Source: Candidatus Porisulfidus sp. TsSOB (GTDB lineage: Bacteria > Pseudomonadota > Gammaproteobacteria > Poriferisulfidales > Poriferisulfidaceae). From it: DNA of 39,558 nucleotides. The notes beneath the pieces are model-generated. The model had not been told where the DNA came from and made no database searches. It worked only from the letters and a program-made list of their open reading frames with translations. The stretch lies in assembly GCA_002631715.1 (NCBI GenBank), contig MRSX01000009.1, forward strand, positions 1 through 39,558, written 5' to 3'. The translations under genes were made by a program, and so were the position numbers. This document shows, one piece after another, positions 21,606 through 30,253 of the stretch; within the stretch, counting starts at the first letter, position 1, and each line of letters opens with the position of its first letter.

Positions 21606-22910
21606 TCACCCGTTCTGACTTGCCAAGCCGAACATCGATCCTTGCGATGCCTCCGGGATTGTGACCCGGAACTTTTCGAAACGCGCAAGGTGTGGCAACG
21701 GCAACCGTAGGCGCATCTCGCATTCCCCCTCTTCCGTAAATTTCTCTTCCTCGACTTGCCCGACCCGATGCAATTCCGCTCGGAGCGGATAGGCCGCTAG
21801 CGGCAACCGAAGATAAACTTCGGATTCTTCCGCCTGCATCCGTTGCAACAACTGGGCACGCAATGCATCCATTCCCGCGCCCGTGCGCGCCGACAACCAC
21901 ACGCGATTCGGTGCTTCCGGAATCCGCTCCATCGGTTCCAAGCAATCAATTTTGTTGTAAACCTCGATAACCGGAACCTGCCCTGCACCGATTTGCGCCA
22001 ACACCTCTCTCACCTGTGCCGCATGTTCCGTGCGTCTTTCATCGCTGCAGTCAATCACGTGCAGCAAGAGGTCGCATTCCTGCAATTCCTCCAAAGTCGA
22101 GTGAAACGCACGCACCAGTTCCACCGGCAGGTCGCGAATGAATCCCACGGTGTCGGACAACACGATATCCCGACTCTTGTCCAAGTGAAGGCGGCGGTGT
22201 ATCGGATCCAGCGTCGCGAACAACTGATCCACAGCCGACACGTCACTACCGGTCAGGAAATTAAACAAGGTCGATTTGCCGGCATTGGTGTAGCCAACCA
22301 ATGCGACGTGATACAACTGTGCTCGTCGCCGACGCGCGCGACTCTGGTTGCGCTGGCGTTCGACCAACATCAAGCGCCGCCGTAAAGTCTGGACCCGCTG
22401 CATCAGCAACCGACGGTCCGACTCCAGCTGGGTCTCACCCGGACCGCGCAATCCAATGCCGCCCTTCTGTCGCTCCAAGTGACTCCAGCCGCGCACCAAT
22501 CGGGTCGAGAGATAATTCAGTTGGGCAAGCTCGACCTGCAACTTGCCTTCGTGTGACCGGGCACGCTGCGCGAATATGTCCAGGATCAACCCGGTGCGTC
22601 CCAGTACCCGGCACTCCAGTTCCGCTTCCAAGTTGCGTTCCTGGCTTGGGCTTAAGTCCGTATTGACGACCACCAGTTGAACGTCGTGCTGCACGCAGCT
22701 ATGCCGAAGCTGCTCGGCCTGGCCCCGGCCGAAGTAGAAACGAGGATGAGGGGCGCGGCGCCGGAAGTTCAGTTGCGCCTGCGGCATCAAGCCGGCGCTG
22801 CGCGCCAGCTCGACGAATTCTTCGCGTTCAGGATTTTCCGCTCGTGTGTCCGCGCCGATCGCCACGTGCACCAGCACGCAGGCGGGATCGGCGGAAACCC
22901 GTTCAAACAA
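21606..22910 (-). CDS. hflX: Ribosome-associated GTPase HflX
   Basis: This 434-residue GTPase splits stalled or stress-damaged ribosomes. The N-terminal HflX domain includes RRRAPHPRFYFGRGQAEQL and LVRGWSHLERQKGGIGLRGP. The G domain has P-loop GYTNAGKST (about residue 207), DTVGFIRDLP (G3) and NKID (G4). The start is TTG at 22910 (MFERVSADPACVLVHVAIG), 9 nt after AGGA; the alignment with E. coli HflX (MFDRYDAGEQAVLVHIYF) supports it. It follows hfq by 20 bp. Confidence 0.96.
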   Translation of the reverse strand: MFERVSADPACVLVHVAIGADTRAENPEREEFVELARSAGLMPQAQLNFRRRAPHPRFYFGRGQAEQLRHSCVQHDVQLVVVNTDLSPSQERNLEAELECRVLGRTGLILDIFAQRARSHEGKLQVELAQLNYLSTRLVRGWSHLERQKGGIGLRGPGETQLESDRRLLMQRVQTLRRRLMLVERQRNQSRARRRRAQLYHVALVGYTNAGKSTLFNFLTGSDVSAVDQLFATLDPIHRRLHLDKSRDIVLSDTVGFIRDLPVELVRAFHSTLEELQECDLLLHVIDCSDERRTEHAAQVREVLAQIGAGQVPVIEVYNKIDCLEPMERIPEAPNRVWLSARTGAGMDALRAQLLQRMQAEESEVYLRLPLAAYPLRAELHRVGQVEEEKFTEEGECEMRLRLPLPHLARFEKFRVTIPEASQGSMFGLASQNG

Positions 22911-22930
22911 ACGGGGTTCCTCGCTTGCGA

Positions 22931-23173
22931 CTAATCGGCCGACTCCTCGTCCGCCACAGGATCCAAGTCCACTGGACGCGACGGAACGATGGTGGAGATC
23001 GCGTGCTTGTAGATCACCTGGTTGACAGAGTTCTTCAGCACGACGACGAATTGGTCGAACGAATGCACCTGTCCCTGCAACTTAATCCCGTTGACCAGAT
23101 AGACGGAGACGGGAACATGGTGCTTGCGCAATTGGTTGAGAAACGGTTCCTGAATCGTTTGTCCTTTAGCCAT
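22931..23173 (-). CDS. hfq: RNA chaperone Hfq
   Basis: This 80-residue Sm-like protein forms hexamers that pair small RNAs with mRNAs. The Sm1 motif region is [20 protein letters not shown], with [16 protein letters not shown], and the Sm2 motif is [10 protein letters not shown]. The acidic tail ([12 protein letters not shown]) is shorter than in E. coli Hfq (102). It lies between miaA and hflX, the typical place. Hfq presence means Hfq-dependent small RNAs are likely in this organism. Confidence 0.98.
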   Translation of the reverse strand: MAKGQTIQEPFLNQLRKHHVPVSVYLVNGIKLQGQVHSFDQFVVVLKNSVNQVIYKHAISTIVPSRPVDLDPVADEESAD

Positions 23174-23206
23174 TAACCCACCCGCGGCGACAACTTGTTT
23201 TTCTTA

Positions 23207-24166
23207 TTATTGTCTGGCGCCGCCCCGGTCCGAGGACCGCCAGCGAGCCACTGCCGCGACCGCTTTATCCGGTCGCAGACAGTCCGTCGCACAGTGTATC
23301 ACGTCCGGGGCATGCCGCAGCCAGCTCAACTGCCGTTTCGCCAACTGGCGTGTGGCCGCTACCGCCTGCTCCCGCATCTGCTCGTAGGTGCACCCTCCAT
23401 CCAAGTGCCGCCACACTTGCCGGTACCCCACGCAGCGCATCGCGGGGCTAGTCAAATTCAAGTCCTTGCGCGCGTGAAGGCTCCGGACTTCCTCGACCAG
23501 TCCCGCCTCCAGCATGCGGTCGAAACGCTCGCCAATCCGCTCCTGCAAATGGGCGCGATCCTCTGGCCAAAGCGCCAACTGATGGTAGTCGATGTTCTCT
23601 GGCACCCGCGGAGGTTCGGAGATCCAAGCGCTCATCGGCCGACCGCTCGACTCGAACACTTCCAGTGCACGCACGATGCGCTGGCTGTCGCCCGGCTTGA
23701 GTCGCTGCGCCGTCAGTGGATCACACCGGGACAAGCGCTCGTGCAATGCCGGAGCGCCCTGCTCCTCCAGCTCATGGCGCAAGCGCTGCCGGACTTCCGC
23801 ATCTGCATCCGGAATATGCGACAGCCCTTCCATCAAGGCGAGAAAATACAGGCGGGCACCGCCGACCAGCAGCGGGATGCGTCCGGCCGCATGAATTTCC
23901 TCGATGTGTCGACGCGCCTGCCGGGCATATTCGAATGCCGAGAATCCTTGCGCCGGATCCAGGATGTCGATCATGCGGTGGGGGGCGAGCGCCAAGACAT
24001 CCGGCTCCGGCTTGGCACTGCCGATATCCATCCCGCGATAGATCATCGCGGAGTCGACGCTGATGATCTCGAACGGCCACCGGCGGACCAGCTCCACTGC
24101 GCACTCGGTCTTGCCCGACGCGGTCGGGCCCATCAGCGCCAGTGCCTGAATTCGCGATTCGCTCAC
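23207..24166 (-). CDS. miaA: tRNA dimethylallyltransferase MiaA
   Basis: This 319-residue enzyme adds the dimethylallyl group to A37 of tRNAs that read UNN codons. The P-loop is MGPTASGKTE (residues 13-22). Further motifs are EIISVDSAMIYRGMDIGSAK, PHRMIDILDP, LVGGARLYFLALMEG and AMRCVGYRQVWRHLDG. In most relatives the second motif reads ISVDSRQVYRGMDIGTAKP; here it has AMIY. The GTG start at 24166 overlaps the mutL stop (GTGA). Confidence 0.96.
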   Translation of the reverse strand: MSESRIQALALMGPTASGKTECAVELVRRWPFEIISVDSAMIYRGMDIGSAKPEPDVLALAPHRMIDILDPAQGFSAFEYARQARRHIEEIHAAGRIPLLVGGARLYFLALMEGLSHIPDADAEVRQRLRHELEEQGAPALHERLSRCDPLTAQRLKPGDSQRIVRALEVFESSGRPMSAWISEPPRVPENIDYHQLALWPEDRAHLQERIGERFDRMLEAGLVEEVRSLHARKDLNLTSPAMRCVGYRQVWRHLDGGCTYEQMREQAVAATRQLAKRQLSWLRHAPDVIHCATDCLRPDKAVAAVARWRSSDRGGARQ

Positions 24167-25896
24167 TGCCCGCGCATGAACAGCTTATCGAGTTGGTCGA
24201 TGCTCAGCAGCACCCAAGTCGGACGTCCGTGGTTGCACTGTCCGGATCGTTCGGTTTCCTCCATGTCGCGCAGCAACACATTCATCTCCTCCAAAGATAA
24301 CTGCCGACCCGCACGTACCGCGGCATGGCAAGCCATCGAAGACAGTAATTCATTTTCTTGCTCCCGCACCCGCTCACTCTGCCCATGTTCCGCCAAATCC
24401 GCCACGACGTCGCGCACCAACGCGGACGGGTCGGCCCGCGACAGCAATGCGGGTACCGCGCGAATCCGCAGCCGGGTCGGCCCGGTCACATCCACCTCGA
24501 TGCCGAGGCTTTGCAAAAGTTCCTGCTGTTCTTCTACGCAGGCAATTTCGGATTCGCTCAAACTCAAGCTCTGCGGTACCAGCAACGGTTGCATGCGTAC
24601 TCCCTGCCCGTCGCGCGAGGACTTCAAACGTTCGTACGTAATCCGCTCATGTGCAGCATGCATATCGACCAGAATCATCCCTTCCGTGTTCTCCGCCAGG
24701 ATATAGATGCCGTGCAACTGTGCACGGGCAAACCCGAGAGGCGGCACCTCCCCGGAAGAAACCGCGGGCGATTCAGTCGCAGCCCGCAGCGCGACCCCGC
24801 CACCGTCGGACGCGGCAGGCAGCGGCACCGGGGATTGCTGTGCCTGTGGATTTTCATTGACCAGGGTCCTGAAACTTGTCACGTCGTGCCCGACATCGCC
24901 AGGCCGAACCGTCCCGATCGCTTCGGCCACCCCCTGCGAAAGAATCTGATGCACCTGACGGGACTCTCGGAAACGCACTTCCATCTTGGTGGGATGCACA
25001 TTGACGTCGACTTCTCCGGGCGGGACTTCCAGATAGACCACATAACAGGGATGGCGCTGTCCGTAGAGCACGTCGGCATATGCTTGCCGAATCGCGTGCA
25101 TCGCAACCTTGTCGCGCACGGTGCGGCCGTTGACGTGAAAGTACTGCTGGTCCGGCTGGCTGCGCGAATACGTTGGCAACCCGATCCAGCCAAATGCCCG
25201 CAATGCCCCTGAAACCTCCTCGAAGAACGCGGACTGTTCGGCAAAATCGCTGCCGAGTATCGCTTCCAGCCGCTCCCGCTCCGTTACGCCTTCCCCGACG
25301 CCCGGGTAGTGCAGCAGGCGGCGTCCATCGTGGCTGGCTTCGAAAGTCACCGTGAGATGACCGAGCGCCAAGCTACGCAGGATCGTGGCGATGTGTTTCC
25401 ATTCGGTTGCAGGAGCACGCAGGAACTTGCGTCGTGCCGGCGTGTTGTAGAAGAGGTCGCAGACCTCGACCGTGGTTCCGCGCGGGTACGGATGCGCTTG
25501 CGGTTCCTCTTCGGCAGTATCGCCTTCAAGACGCCAACCATGCTCGTCGCCTTCTACCGCAGAAGTCAGTGTCAGGCGCGAAACGGAAGCAATGCTCGGC
25601 AACGCTTCACCTCGGAACCCCAAGGTTTGCAGTTGCCACAGGTCATCAGCGTTGCTCAACTTGGATGTTGCGTGCCGCGAAAGCGCCAGCGCCAATTCAC
25701 CGCGGTTAATGCCGCAACCGTCGTCGGTCACAGCCAGACGTCGCCGTCCTCCTTCTTCGACCTGCACCCGGATGTGGCGCGCGCCAGCGTCCAGGCTGTT
25801 CTCCACCAATTCCTTGACGACGGAAGCCGGTCGTTCGATGACCTCTCCTGCCGTAATTTGATTAATCAGGCCCGCTTTAAGCTTCTTGATGGCCAT
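24163..25896 (-). CDS. mutL: DNA mismatch repair protein MutL with endonuclease motifs
   Basis: This 577-residue protein links mismatch recognition by MutS to strand cleavage. The GHKL ATPase domain has VVKELVENSLDAGA (about residue 27), DDGCGINR and GFRGEALPSIASVS. The C-terminal domain carries DMHAAHERITYE, matching the metal-binding motif DQHA(X)2E(X)4E, plus SMACHAAVRAG and CNHGRPTW. These are the endonuclease motifs of MutL from bacteria without MutH; E. coli MutL lacks them. It heads the mutL-miaA-hfq-hflX operon. GATAAT (25934-25939, minus) may be its -10. Confidence 0.97.
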   Translation of the reverse strand: MAIKKLKAGLINQITAGEVIERPASVVKELVENSLDAGARHIRVQVEEGGRRRLAVTDDGCGINRGELALALSRHATSKLSNADDLWQLQTLGFRGEALPSIASVSRLTLTSAVEGDEHGWRLEGDTAEEEPQAHPYPRGTTVEVCDLFYNTPARRKFLRAPATEWKHIATILRSLALGHLTVTFEASHDGRRLLHYPGVGEGVTERERLEAILGSDFAEQSAFFEEVSGALRAFGWIGLPTYSRSQPDQQYFHVNGRTVRDKVAMHAIRQAYADVLYGQRHPCYVVYLEVPPGEVDVNVHPTKMEVRFRESRQVHQILSQGVAEAIGTVRPGDVGHDVTSFRTLVNENPQAQQSPVPLPAASDGGGVALRAATESPAVSSGEVPPLGFARAQLHGIYILAENTEGMILVDMHAAHERITYERLKSSRDGQGVRMQPLLVPQSLSLSESEIACVEEQQELLQSLGIEVDVTGPTRLRIRAVPALLSRADPSALVRDVVADLAEHGQSERVREQENELLSSMACHAAVRAGRQLSLEEMNVLLRDMEETERSGQCNHGRPTWVLLSIDQLDKLFMRGQ

Positions 25897-26179
25897 CCCA
25901 ATAAACGCCGCACCTCACCGTCTCCATCCCTGCATTATCTCAAAAGAAAGGAGCACGAACTCCGACCGTTTTCAACCTGTCAATTCGGAGCACGGATTCT
26001 TGCTGTCGAGCCCGGCTATATTTCGCCAAATGCTTTATCCGCAGTAGAATCGGAACATGGAGCTACCAAGAGATCAACAAGTGTCACGACAGTTCCAGCA
26101 CACCCGATCCATGCCGGCATGGCGTTGCCTGGGAATTCAGTGCCTCGCCAATCTCGAGCCGCGCGTCGGCGCGAACTTT
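25897..26179. other. Upstream region of mutL with no gene recognised
   Basis: This stretch of about 280 bp has no credible ORF: the frames present are short and of non-protein-like composition. It should contain the mutL promoter. Candidates on the minus strand are GATAAT at 25934-25939 (weak -35) and an isolated TTGACA at 25978-25983. Confidence 0.5.
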
Positions 26180-26660
26180 GTGTTCGTTGCGTCATCTAAA
26201 GATGACGCACTGCGGAGAGTGTCTCACCCGCCGGAATCGTTAAGGCTATAGCCCAGTTCTGTGCCTAAACGCTCGGCGGGTGGGACATTTACCTTTTCTC
26301 CAAAAAACCGGGAAAGACCATGCGGCCAAGCTGCGAATCGAGCAAGCTAAGCTTCGGGTCTGCCCCATTTGGTATAAGGCAGAATGAAAGGAGGTTGGTG
26401 CTTGGACCTGAATGCGGTCCTTAAGGGAGAGGCTATTAGAAGTTGCGACGGCTTTGCCGGAGCAAAACCGCCGCGACCCCGAACTGGGAACGTCTGAATT
26501 CAGGCCCAGCAGGCTTCCAACCCACCGAAATGGTTCGGCGGGAAAAGAGGTGGGACAGGAAAATTTGCCGCAGGAATAAAGCCAAAAAGGGCAACCCTCG
26601 ACAACATGCCCAGACAGCATCGCACCATCCTTTCAGTGATTGATGGGAGATAAACTGGGC
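26180..26660 (-). ncRNA. Candidate structured non-coding RNA, about 480 nt
   Basis: I do not recognise the family. The region has a promoter at its 5' end and at least eight hairpins. Stems (plus coordinates): 26655-26660 with 26608-26613; 26625-26629 with 26642-26646; 26521-26529 with 26534-26542; 26484-26488 with 26505-26509; 26445-26457 with 26462-26474 (13 bp, closed by a UCCG tetraloop on the minus strand); 26404-26408 with 26416-26420; 26359-26364 with 26378-26383; 26220-26233 with 26274-26287. In two stems the non-Watson-Crick pairs are G-U wobbles on the minus strand but A-C mismatches on the plus strand, which points to minus-strand transcription; the last stem favours plus. The ends are approximate. 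Confidence 0.5.
26188..26209 (-). terminator. 9-bp perfect hairpin at the end of the candidate RNA
   Basis: TGCGTCATC and GATGACGCA form a perfect stem with loop TTTA on the minus strand. It is placed where the candidate RNA would end. No T-run follows, so intrinsic termination is doubtful; it may instead be the last structural stem. Confidence 0.35.
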
Positions 26661-26666
26661 AATTTG

Positions 26667-26695
26667 ATTCTAGCATGGGGGGGATGGGCGTGCAA
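26667..26695 (-). promoter_or_regulatory. Probable promoter of the candidate RNA
   Basis: On the minus strand TTGCAC (26690-26695) and TAGAAT (26667-26672) are separated by exactly 17 bp. The expected start, about 7 nt after the -10, is G26660, which is also the first base of the 5' terminal stem GCCCAG/CTGGGC. No start codon with a ribosome binding site follows closely. Confidence 0.55.
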
Positions 26696-26737
26696 CTTGT
26701 GCACCCAACTTGTCAGCCACCGGGGAAGAGAGTGGTT

Positions 26738-27172
26738 TTACTTGTCCAAGTGCCGAGCAAACACCTGATCCGGATTTCGAAATGCCTTGAACTCCAGCAT
26801 ATTGCCGGCCGGGTCGCGCACGAACACGGTTGCCTGTTCTCCGACTTCTCCCCGGAAGCGGACGGTCGGTTCCAAGTCGAACGCCGCCCCGCAGACCCGG
26901 AGGCGTTCCACCAGAATTTCCCACTGCTCCCATTCCAGGATTAATCCGAAATGAGGGACCGCGATGGATTTCCCGTCAACCGGGTTGCGGGCCTCTTCCC
27001 GAGTCGTGTCGCAGTGGTGCACCGTGACCTGGTGCCCCATCAGATCAAAGTCGATCCATTTCTCGGATGCGCGCCCAATGCGGCACTGCAGGACCCCGGC
27101 ATAGAAGGCTTCCGCCGCTGACAAATCGTCGACTGCGATCGCAAGATGAAACCGCGGACGCGACTCGCTCAC
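26738..27172 (-). CDS. VOC (glyoxalase/dioxygenase superfamily) protein
   Basis: This 144-residue protein has the paired beta-alpha-beta-beta-beta modules of the vicinal oxygen chelate superfamily: FHLAIAVDDLSAAEAFYAGV at the start and GEQATVFVRDPAGNMLEFKA near the end. Likely metal ligands are His9, the His of AVPHFGLILE and the Glu of LEFKAF. The substrate is not known. Start is GTG at 27172 in a GTGA overlap with tsaB, so it is translationally coupled to tsaB. Confidence 0.85.
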   Translation of the reverse strand: MSESRPRFHLAIAVDDLSAAEAFYAGVLQCRIGRASEKWIDFDLMGHQVTVHHCDTTREEARNPVDGKSIAVPHFGLILEWEQWEILVERLRVCGAAFDLEPTVRFRGEVGEQATVFVRDPAGNMLEFKAFRNPDQVFARHLDK

Positions 27173-27849
27173 GATCGCACTGGATGCCGGAGATAGGTTG
27201 GCTGGGCCTGTTCGAAATCCGCAAGTCGGCCAGCTCGAAAATCCTGCAACGCAAGCTCCAGCACCGACCGGGCATCCGGCCGCAGGCCGGAGTCCACGGC
27301 CATTCCCGGCTCAACACCCGGCTGTATCTCGGGCAGGGCCCAACCGGAGCCGGCACCCTGCCAGCCACCGGGCAATGAGGGCAATTGCGCGAGTAGTTCC
27401 GCCGGCGTCGACAGCGACTCCGGATGCAAGATCGAAACCTCCTCGGCGTCGATCTTGAACATTGCCCAGTAGACTTCTTCCAACCTTGCGTCCATCACCG
27501 CGAGCACCGGCGAGACCTGATGTTCGTGCCAAGCCCTCCAAGCCAGCGCGGCCAGCGAAGAGACCGGCAGCAAAGGCAGATTATGGGCGACCGCCAGCCC
27601 CTGCGCCAGGGCGGTGGCTATCCGCACCCCCGTGAACGTCCCCGGACCGCGGCCGAATGCTACCGCCTCCAAGTCGGCGGCGACCAACCCCGCCTCGCCA
27701 AGCAATTCGTCCACTTGCCCCAAGATGTGCCGGGTGTGCTCCCGCGGCACCGTCAGGGTGCACTCCTTGATTCGCCCGCCCGCAGCCAAGGCCGCCGAGC
27801 AGATTTCGGTAGAGGTCTCGAGAGCCAGCAACGCGGGGACGTCTTTCAT
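27169..27849 (-). CDS. tsaB: tRNA threonylcarbamoyladenosine synthesis protein TsaB
   Basis: This 226-residue ASKHA-fold protein is the partner of TsaD in making t6A37 in ANN-decoding tRNAs. The N-terminal LLALETSTEICSAALAAGGR and the motif EAVAFGRGPGTFTGVRIATA are characteristic. The ATG at 27849 has GGAG upstream and overlaps the helicase stop (ATGA); the much longer frame that begins within the helicase gene is rejected. The pairing with a DinG/YoaA helicase is the same as yoaA-tsaB in E. coli. Confidence 0.95.
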   Translation of the reverse strand: MKDVPALLALETSTEICSAALAAGGRIKECTLTVPREHTRHILGQVDELLGEAGLVAADLEAVAFGRGPGTFTGVRIATALAQGLAVAHNLPLLPVSSLAALAWRAWHEHQVSPVLAVMDARLEEVYWAMFKIDAEEVSILHPESLSTPAELLAQLPSLPGGWQGAGSGWALPEIQPGVEPGMAVDSGLRPDARSVLELALQDFRAGRLADFEQAQPTYLRHPVRS

Positions 27850-29774
27850 TCGACCCGCTCCTGCAGAAATTCCAGTGTCTGTCCGAGATCGGTGCTGATC
27901 GGCATGTCCGGCAAGCCAGTCATAAGGTGGCGACCGTACCACTGGCTCTGAAGCCGCGGGTCGGCGATTACGGCCACGCCTTGATCCGTCACGCTGCGGA
28001 TCAGCCGCCCCACTCCCTGCTTCAGCATCAGCGCGGCTCGGGGCAGTTGTAGTTGCCGGAACGGGTCGCCGCCCGCCTCCCGGATTGCTTTCATCCGGGC
28101 TTGGTAGAGCAAATCTGTGTGCGAGACGAATGGGATCTTGTCGATGATCACGCAACTGAGCGCGGAGCCACGGATGTCCACGCCCTCCCAGAATCCGATC
28201 GAGCCAAGCAGTATGGCATCCGGCCGTTCGATGAAACGTTCCAGCAGTTTCCGCCGCGGCGCCTCTCCCTGCTTGAGTAGTGTGCAATCAAGGCGTCCCT
28301 CAAGCCACTGCCCCGCTTCCTCCATCGCACGCAGGCTGGTGAACAGCAGGAAGGTCCGGCCAAGCAACTGTTCGAGCAGCGGGAACACGGCTTCGAGCAT
28401 GGCTTCGTTGTACTCCGGGGTGCGCGGGTCCGGCAGGCCCGGCGGCAGGTACAACAGTGTCTGTGCCTGGAAATCAAAAGGGCTGTCGAGCTGCAGCGTG
28501 TCAGTCTCCGCGCCGAGGCCGAGCTTCCGGATGAAATAATCGAAGTCTCCACCGACGGACAGGGTCGCAGACGTGAACACCCAGCGCGGCGCGTATCGCG
28601 TGCGCGCCTGCGCGAAGATGCCGCTGATGTCGATCGGTACCTGATGCAGGGTGAACCCCTGCCGGGAGAGATTCAGGTATTCACAACAATCCTCCTCTCC
28701 GCTTGGCCAACCTGCCAGCTCCTCCGTCAGCCGTCCGCAGCGCTCGGCCAGGTTCTCGATGGACGGGCTGCCCTGCCGACGGTCTTCGACTTCCTTGCGC
28801 AGCACGTCCAGCGCGGAGACCAGCGGCTGTACCCATTCGGCAAATCCCTCCGGCGGCGGAACCCGATCGCCCGGTTCCGTCCCTTCCATCGCCCTCTGCA
28901 ACTGCGCCGTCACCTGCTTCACCGCCCGACGCACCGTGCGTGCACACAGGATCAACGCCTGATTTCCATCCGGTTCGCTCTGCGCCGCCGCCTCCGCATC
29001 GCGGCACAACTGCTGGATCCTGGCCGTGCTCAGCTGGCTGCTCCAGAACACCTCCAGCACTTCCGCCAGTTTGTGCGCCTCGTCGAACACCAGCACCTCG
29101 AACTCCGGAAGCAACTCGCCGAGCGAATCCTCGCGCAGCGCCAAATCCGCCGCGAACAGGTGATGGTTGGCGATCACCAGGTCCGCCCGTCTCGCCCGCT
29201 CGCGGGCCCGGACCACGAAGCAGTCCTCGTATTCCGGGCACTTCTTCCCGAGGCAGTTCTCCAACGTCGAAGTGATGGCCGGGACGATTGGATCGTCCTC
29301 GGGGCAGTCGAGTTCCGCCAAGTCGCCGGTGTCGGTGTCGTCCGCCCATGCCTGCAGCCTTTCCACCTGTTCATCCGGGCTTCGGCCAAGGTCGCCGGCC
29401 ACATAGGCCTGGTAGCGATGGAGGCACAGATAGTTGGCGCGACCTTTCAGAAGACAGATCCGGCTGCCGGCGGCACCGTGGATCGATCTGAGCGCGACCG
29501 GCAGGTCCTTTCGGAACAGTTGATCCTGCAGGTGGCGAGTGCCGGTCGCAATCAGGGTCTTGCGCCCGGACGCCAGTACCGGCATCAGATAGGCAAATGT
29601 CTTGCCGACCCCGGTCCCCGCCTCAACGGCCAGCGTGCGTTCCCGACGCAAGACATCCCACACCGCCGCCGCCATGGCGCCTTGTTCTTCACGTGGCCGG
29701 TAGCCGTGGACTTCCCGGGCCAACTGCCCGTCGCTACCGAAACAGGTTTCCGCGTCGAACTCCGGGGTCGACAC
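27846..29774 (-). CDS. yoaA: ATP-dependent DNA helicase, DinG/YoaA family (XPD-like, Fe-S)
   Basis: This 642-residue superfamily 2 helicase has Walker A AVEAGTGVGKTFAYL (about residues 55-69), DEAH box VFDEAHKLAEVL and motif VI QGVGRLIRSVTDQG. Four cysteines that could bind an Fe-S cluster lie between: NYLCLHRYQ and ENCLGKKCPEYEDCF. Such enzymes unwind DNA or R-loop and replication-fork structures 5' to 3'. YoaA rather than DinG is favoured by length (E. coli YoaA 636) and by the adjacent tsaB. Start is GTG at 29774, 2 bp after ispF. Confidence 0.94.
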   Translation of the reverse strand: MSTPEFDAETCFGSDGQLAREVHGYRPREEQGAMAAAVWDVLRRERTLAVEAGTGVGKTFAYLMPVLASGRKTLIATGTRHLQDQLFRKDLPVALRSIHGAAGSRICLLKGRANYLCLHRYQAYVAGDLGRSPDEQVERLQAWADDTDTGDLAELDCPEDDPIVPAITSTLENCLGKKCPEYEDCFVVRARERARRADLVIANHHLFAADLALREDSLGELLPEFEVLVFDEAHKLAEVLEVFWSSQLSTARIQQLCRDAEAAAQSEPDGNQALILCARTVRRAVKQVTAQLQRAMEGTEPGDRVPPPEGFAEWVQPLVSALDVLRKEVEDRRQGSPSIENLAERCGRLTEELAGWPSGEEDCCEYLNLSRQGFTLHQVPIDISGIFAQARTRYAPRWVFTSATLSVGGDFDYFIRKLGLGAETDTLQLDSPFDFQAQTLLYLPPGLPDPRTPEYNEAMLEAVFPLLEQLLGRTFLLFTSLRAMEEAGQWLEGRLDCTLLKQGEAPRRKLLERFIERPDAILLGSIGFWEGVDIRGSALSCVIIDKIPFVSHTDLLYQARMKAIREAGGDPFRQLQLPRAALMLKQGVGRLIRSVTDQGVAVIADPRLQSQWYGRHLMTGLPDMPISTDLGQTLEFLQERVE

Positions 29775-29776
29775 GG

Positions 29777-30253
29777 TCAGTCGACGTCTTCGAGCAGCGC
29801 CACGGCATGCGCGGCGATACCTTCGCCCCTGCCCAGCGCGCCGAGGCCTTCATGCGTGGTCGCCTTGAGATTGACCCGGTTCTCGTCCAACTGCAGCAGT
29901 TGCGCCATCGACCGGACCATGGCCTCGCGGTGCGGTCCAAGCCGGGGAGCCTGCGCGATGACCGTGATATCGACATTGACCACGCCCAGGCCTTGCTCCC
30001 GGATCTTCTGCAACACGTCCTGCAGCAAGTCGCCGCTCGCGGCATCGCGATAGCGGGCGTCGTGGTCCGGGAAGTGCTGCCCGATGTCCCCCAATCCCGC
30101 CGCCCCGAGAAGGGCATCCATCAACGCGTGCAGCACCACGTCGCCGTCGGAATGGGCTGTCACACCCTGATCGTGTTCGATGCGCACACCACCGAGCCAG
30201 AGACCATCCCCGGCGGTGAACGCGTGAACGTCATAACCGTGTCCAATACGCAT
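29777..30253 (-). CDS. ispF: 2-C-methyl-D-erythritol 2,4-cyclodiphosphate synthase
   Basis: This 158-residue enzyme makes the cyclic diphosphate of the non-mevalonate isoprenoid pathway. Zinc ligands are in GHGYDVHAF (Asp8, His10) and in the loop [19 protein letters not shown] (His42). [17 protein letters not shown] and [20 protein letters not shown] are family motifs. The ATG at 30253 overlaps the end of ispD by 23 bp. The order ftsB-ispD-ispF is conserved in gammaproteobacteria. Confidence 0.96.
   Translation of the reverse strand: MRIGHGYDVHAFTAGDGLWLGGVRIEHDQGVTAHSDGDVVLHALMDALLGAAGLGDIGQHFPDHDARYRDAASGDLLQDVLQKIREQGLGVVNVDITVIAQAPRLGPHREAMVRSMAQLLQLDENRVNLKATTHEGLGALGRGEGIAAHAVALLEDVD

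Noticed and set aside
26220..26287. An integron attC site or transposon end
   Set aside because: The long hairpin has GTTAAGGC and GCCTAAAC, but these do not fit the RYYYAAC and GTTRRRY core sites, and there is no integrase or transposase nearby.
26246..26620. A 124-codon open frame on the minus strand inside the candidate RNA
   Set aside because: Its composition (rich in Ser, Cys, Trp and Phe), lack of a ribosome binding site and interruption by perfect hairpins make it look like chance openness of the frame, not a protein.
26180..26660. RNase P RNA as identity of the structured region
   Set aside because: ACAGAAC followed by GGCU resembles the 3' part of the RNase P core, but the obligatory partner GAGGAAAGUCC and other conserved regions are absent on the same strand.
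27169..28287. A 372-residue TsaB with a long N-terminal extension
   Set aside because: The extension runs antiparallel in content through the helicase gene in another frame; the ATG at 27849 has a good ribosome binding site and a family-typical N-terminus.
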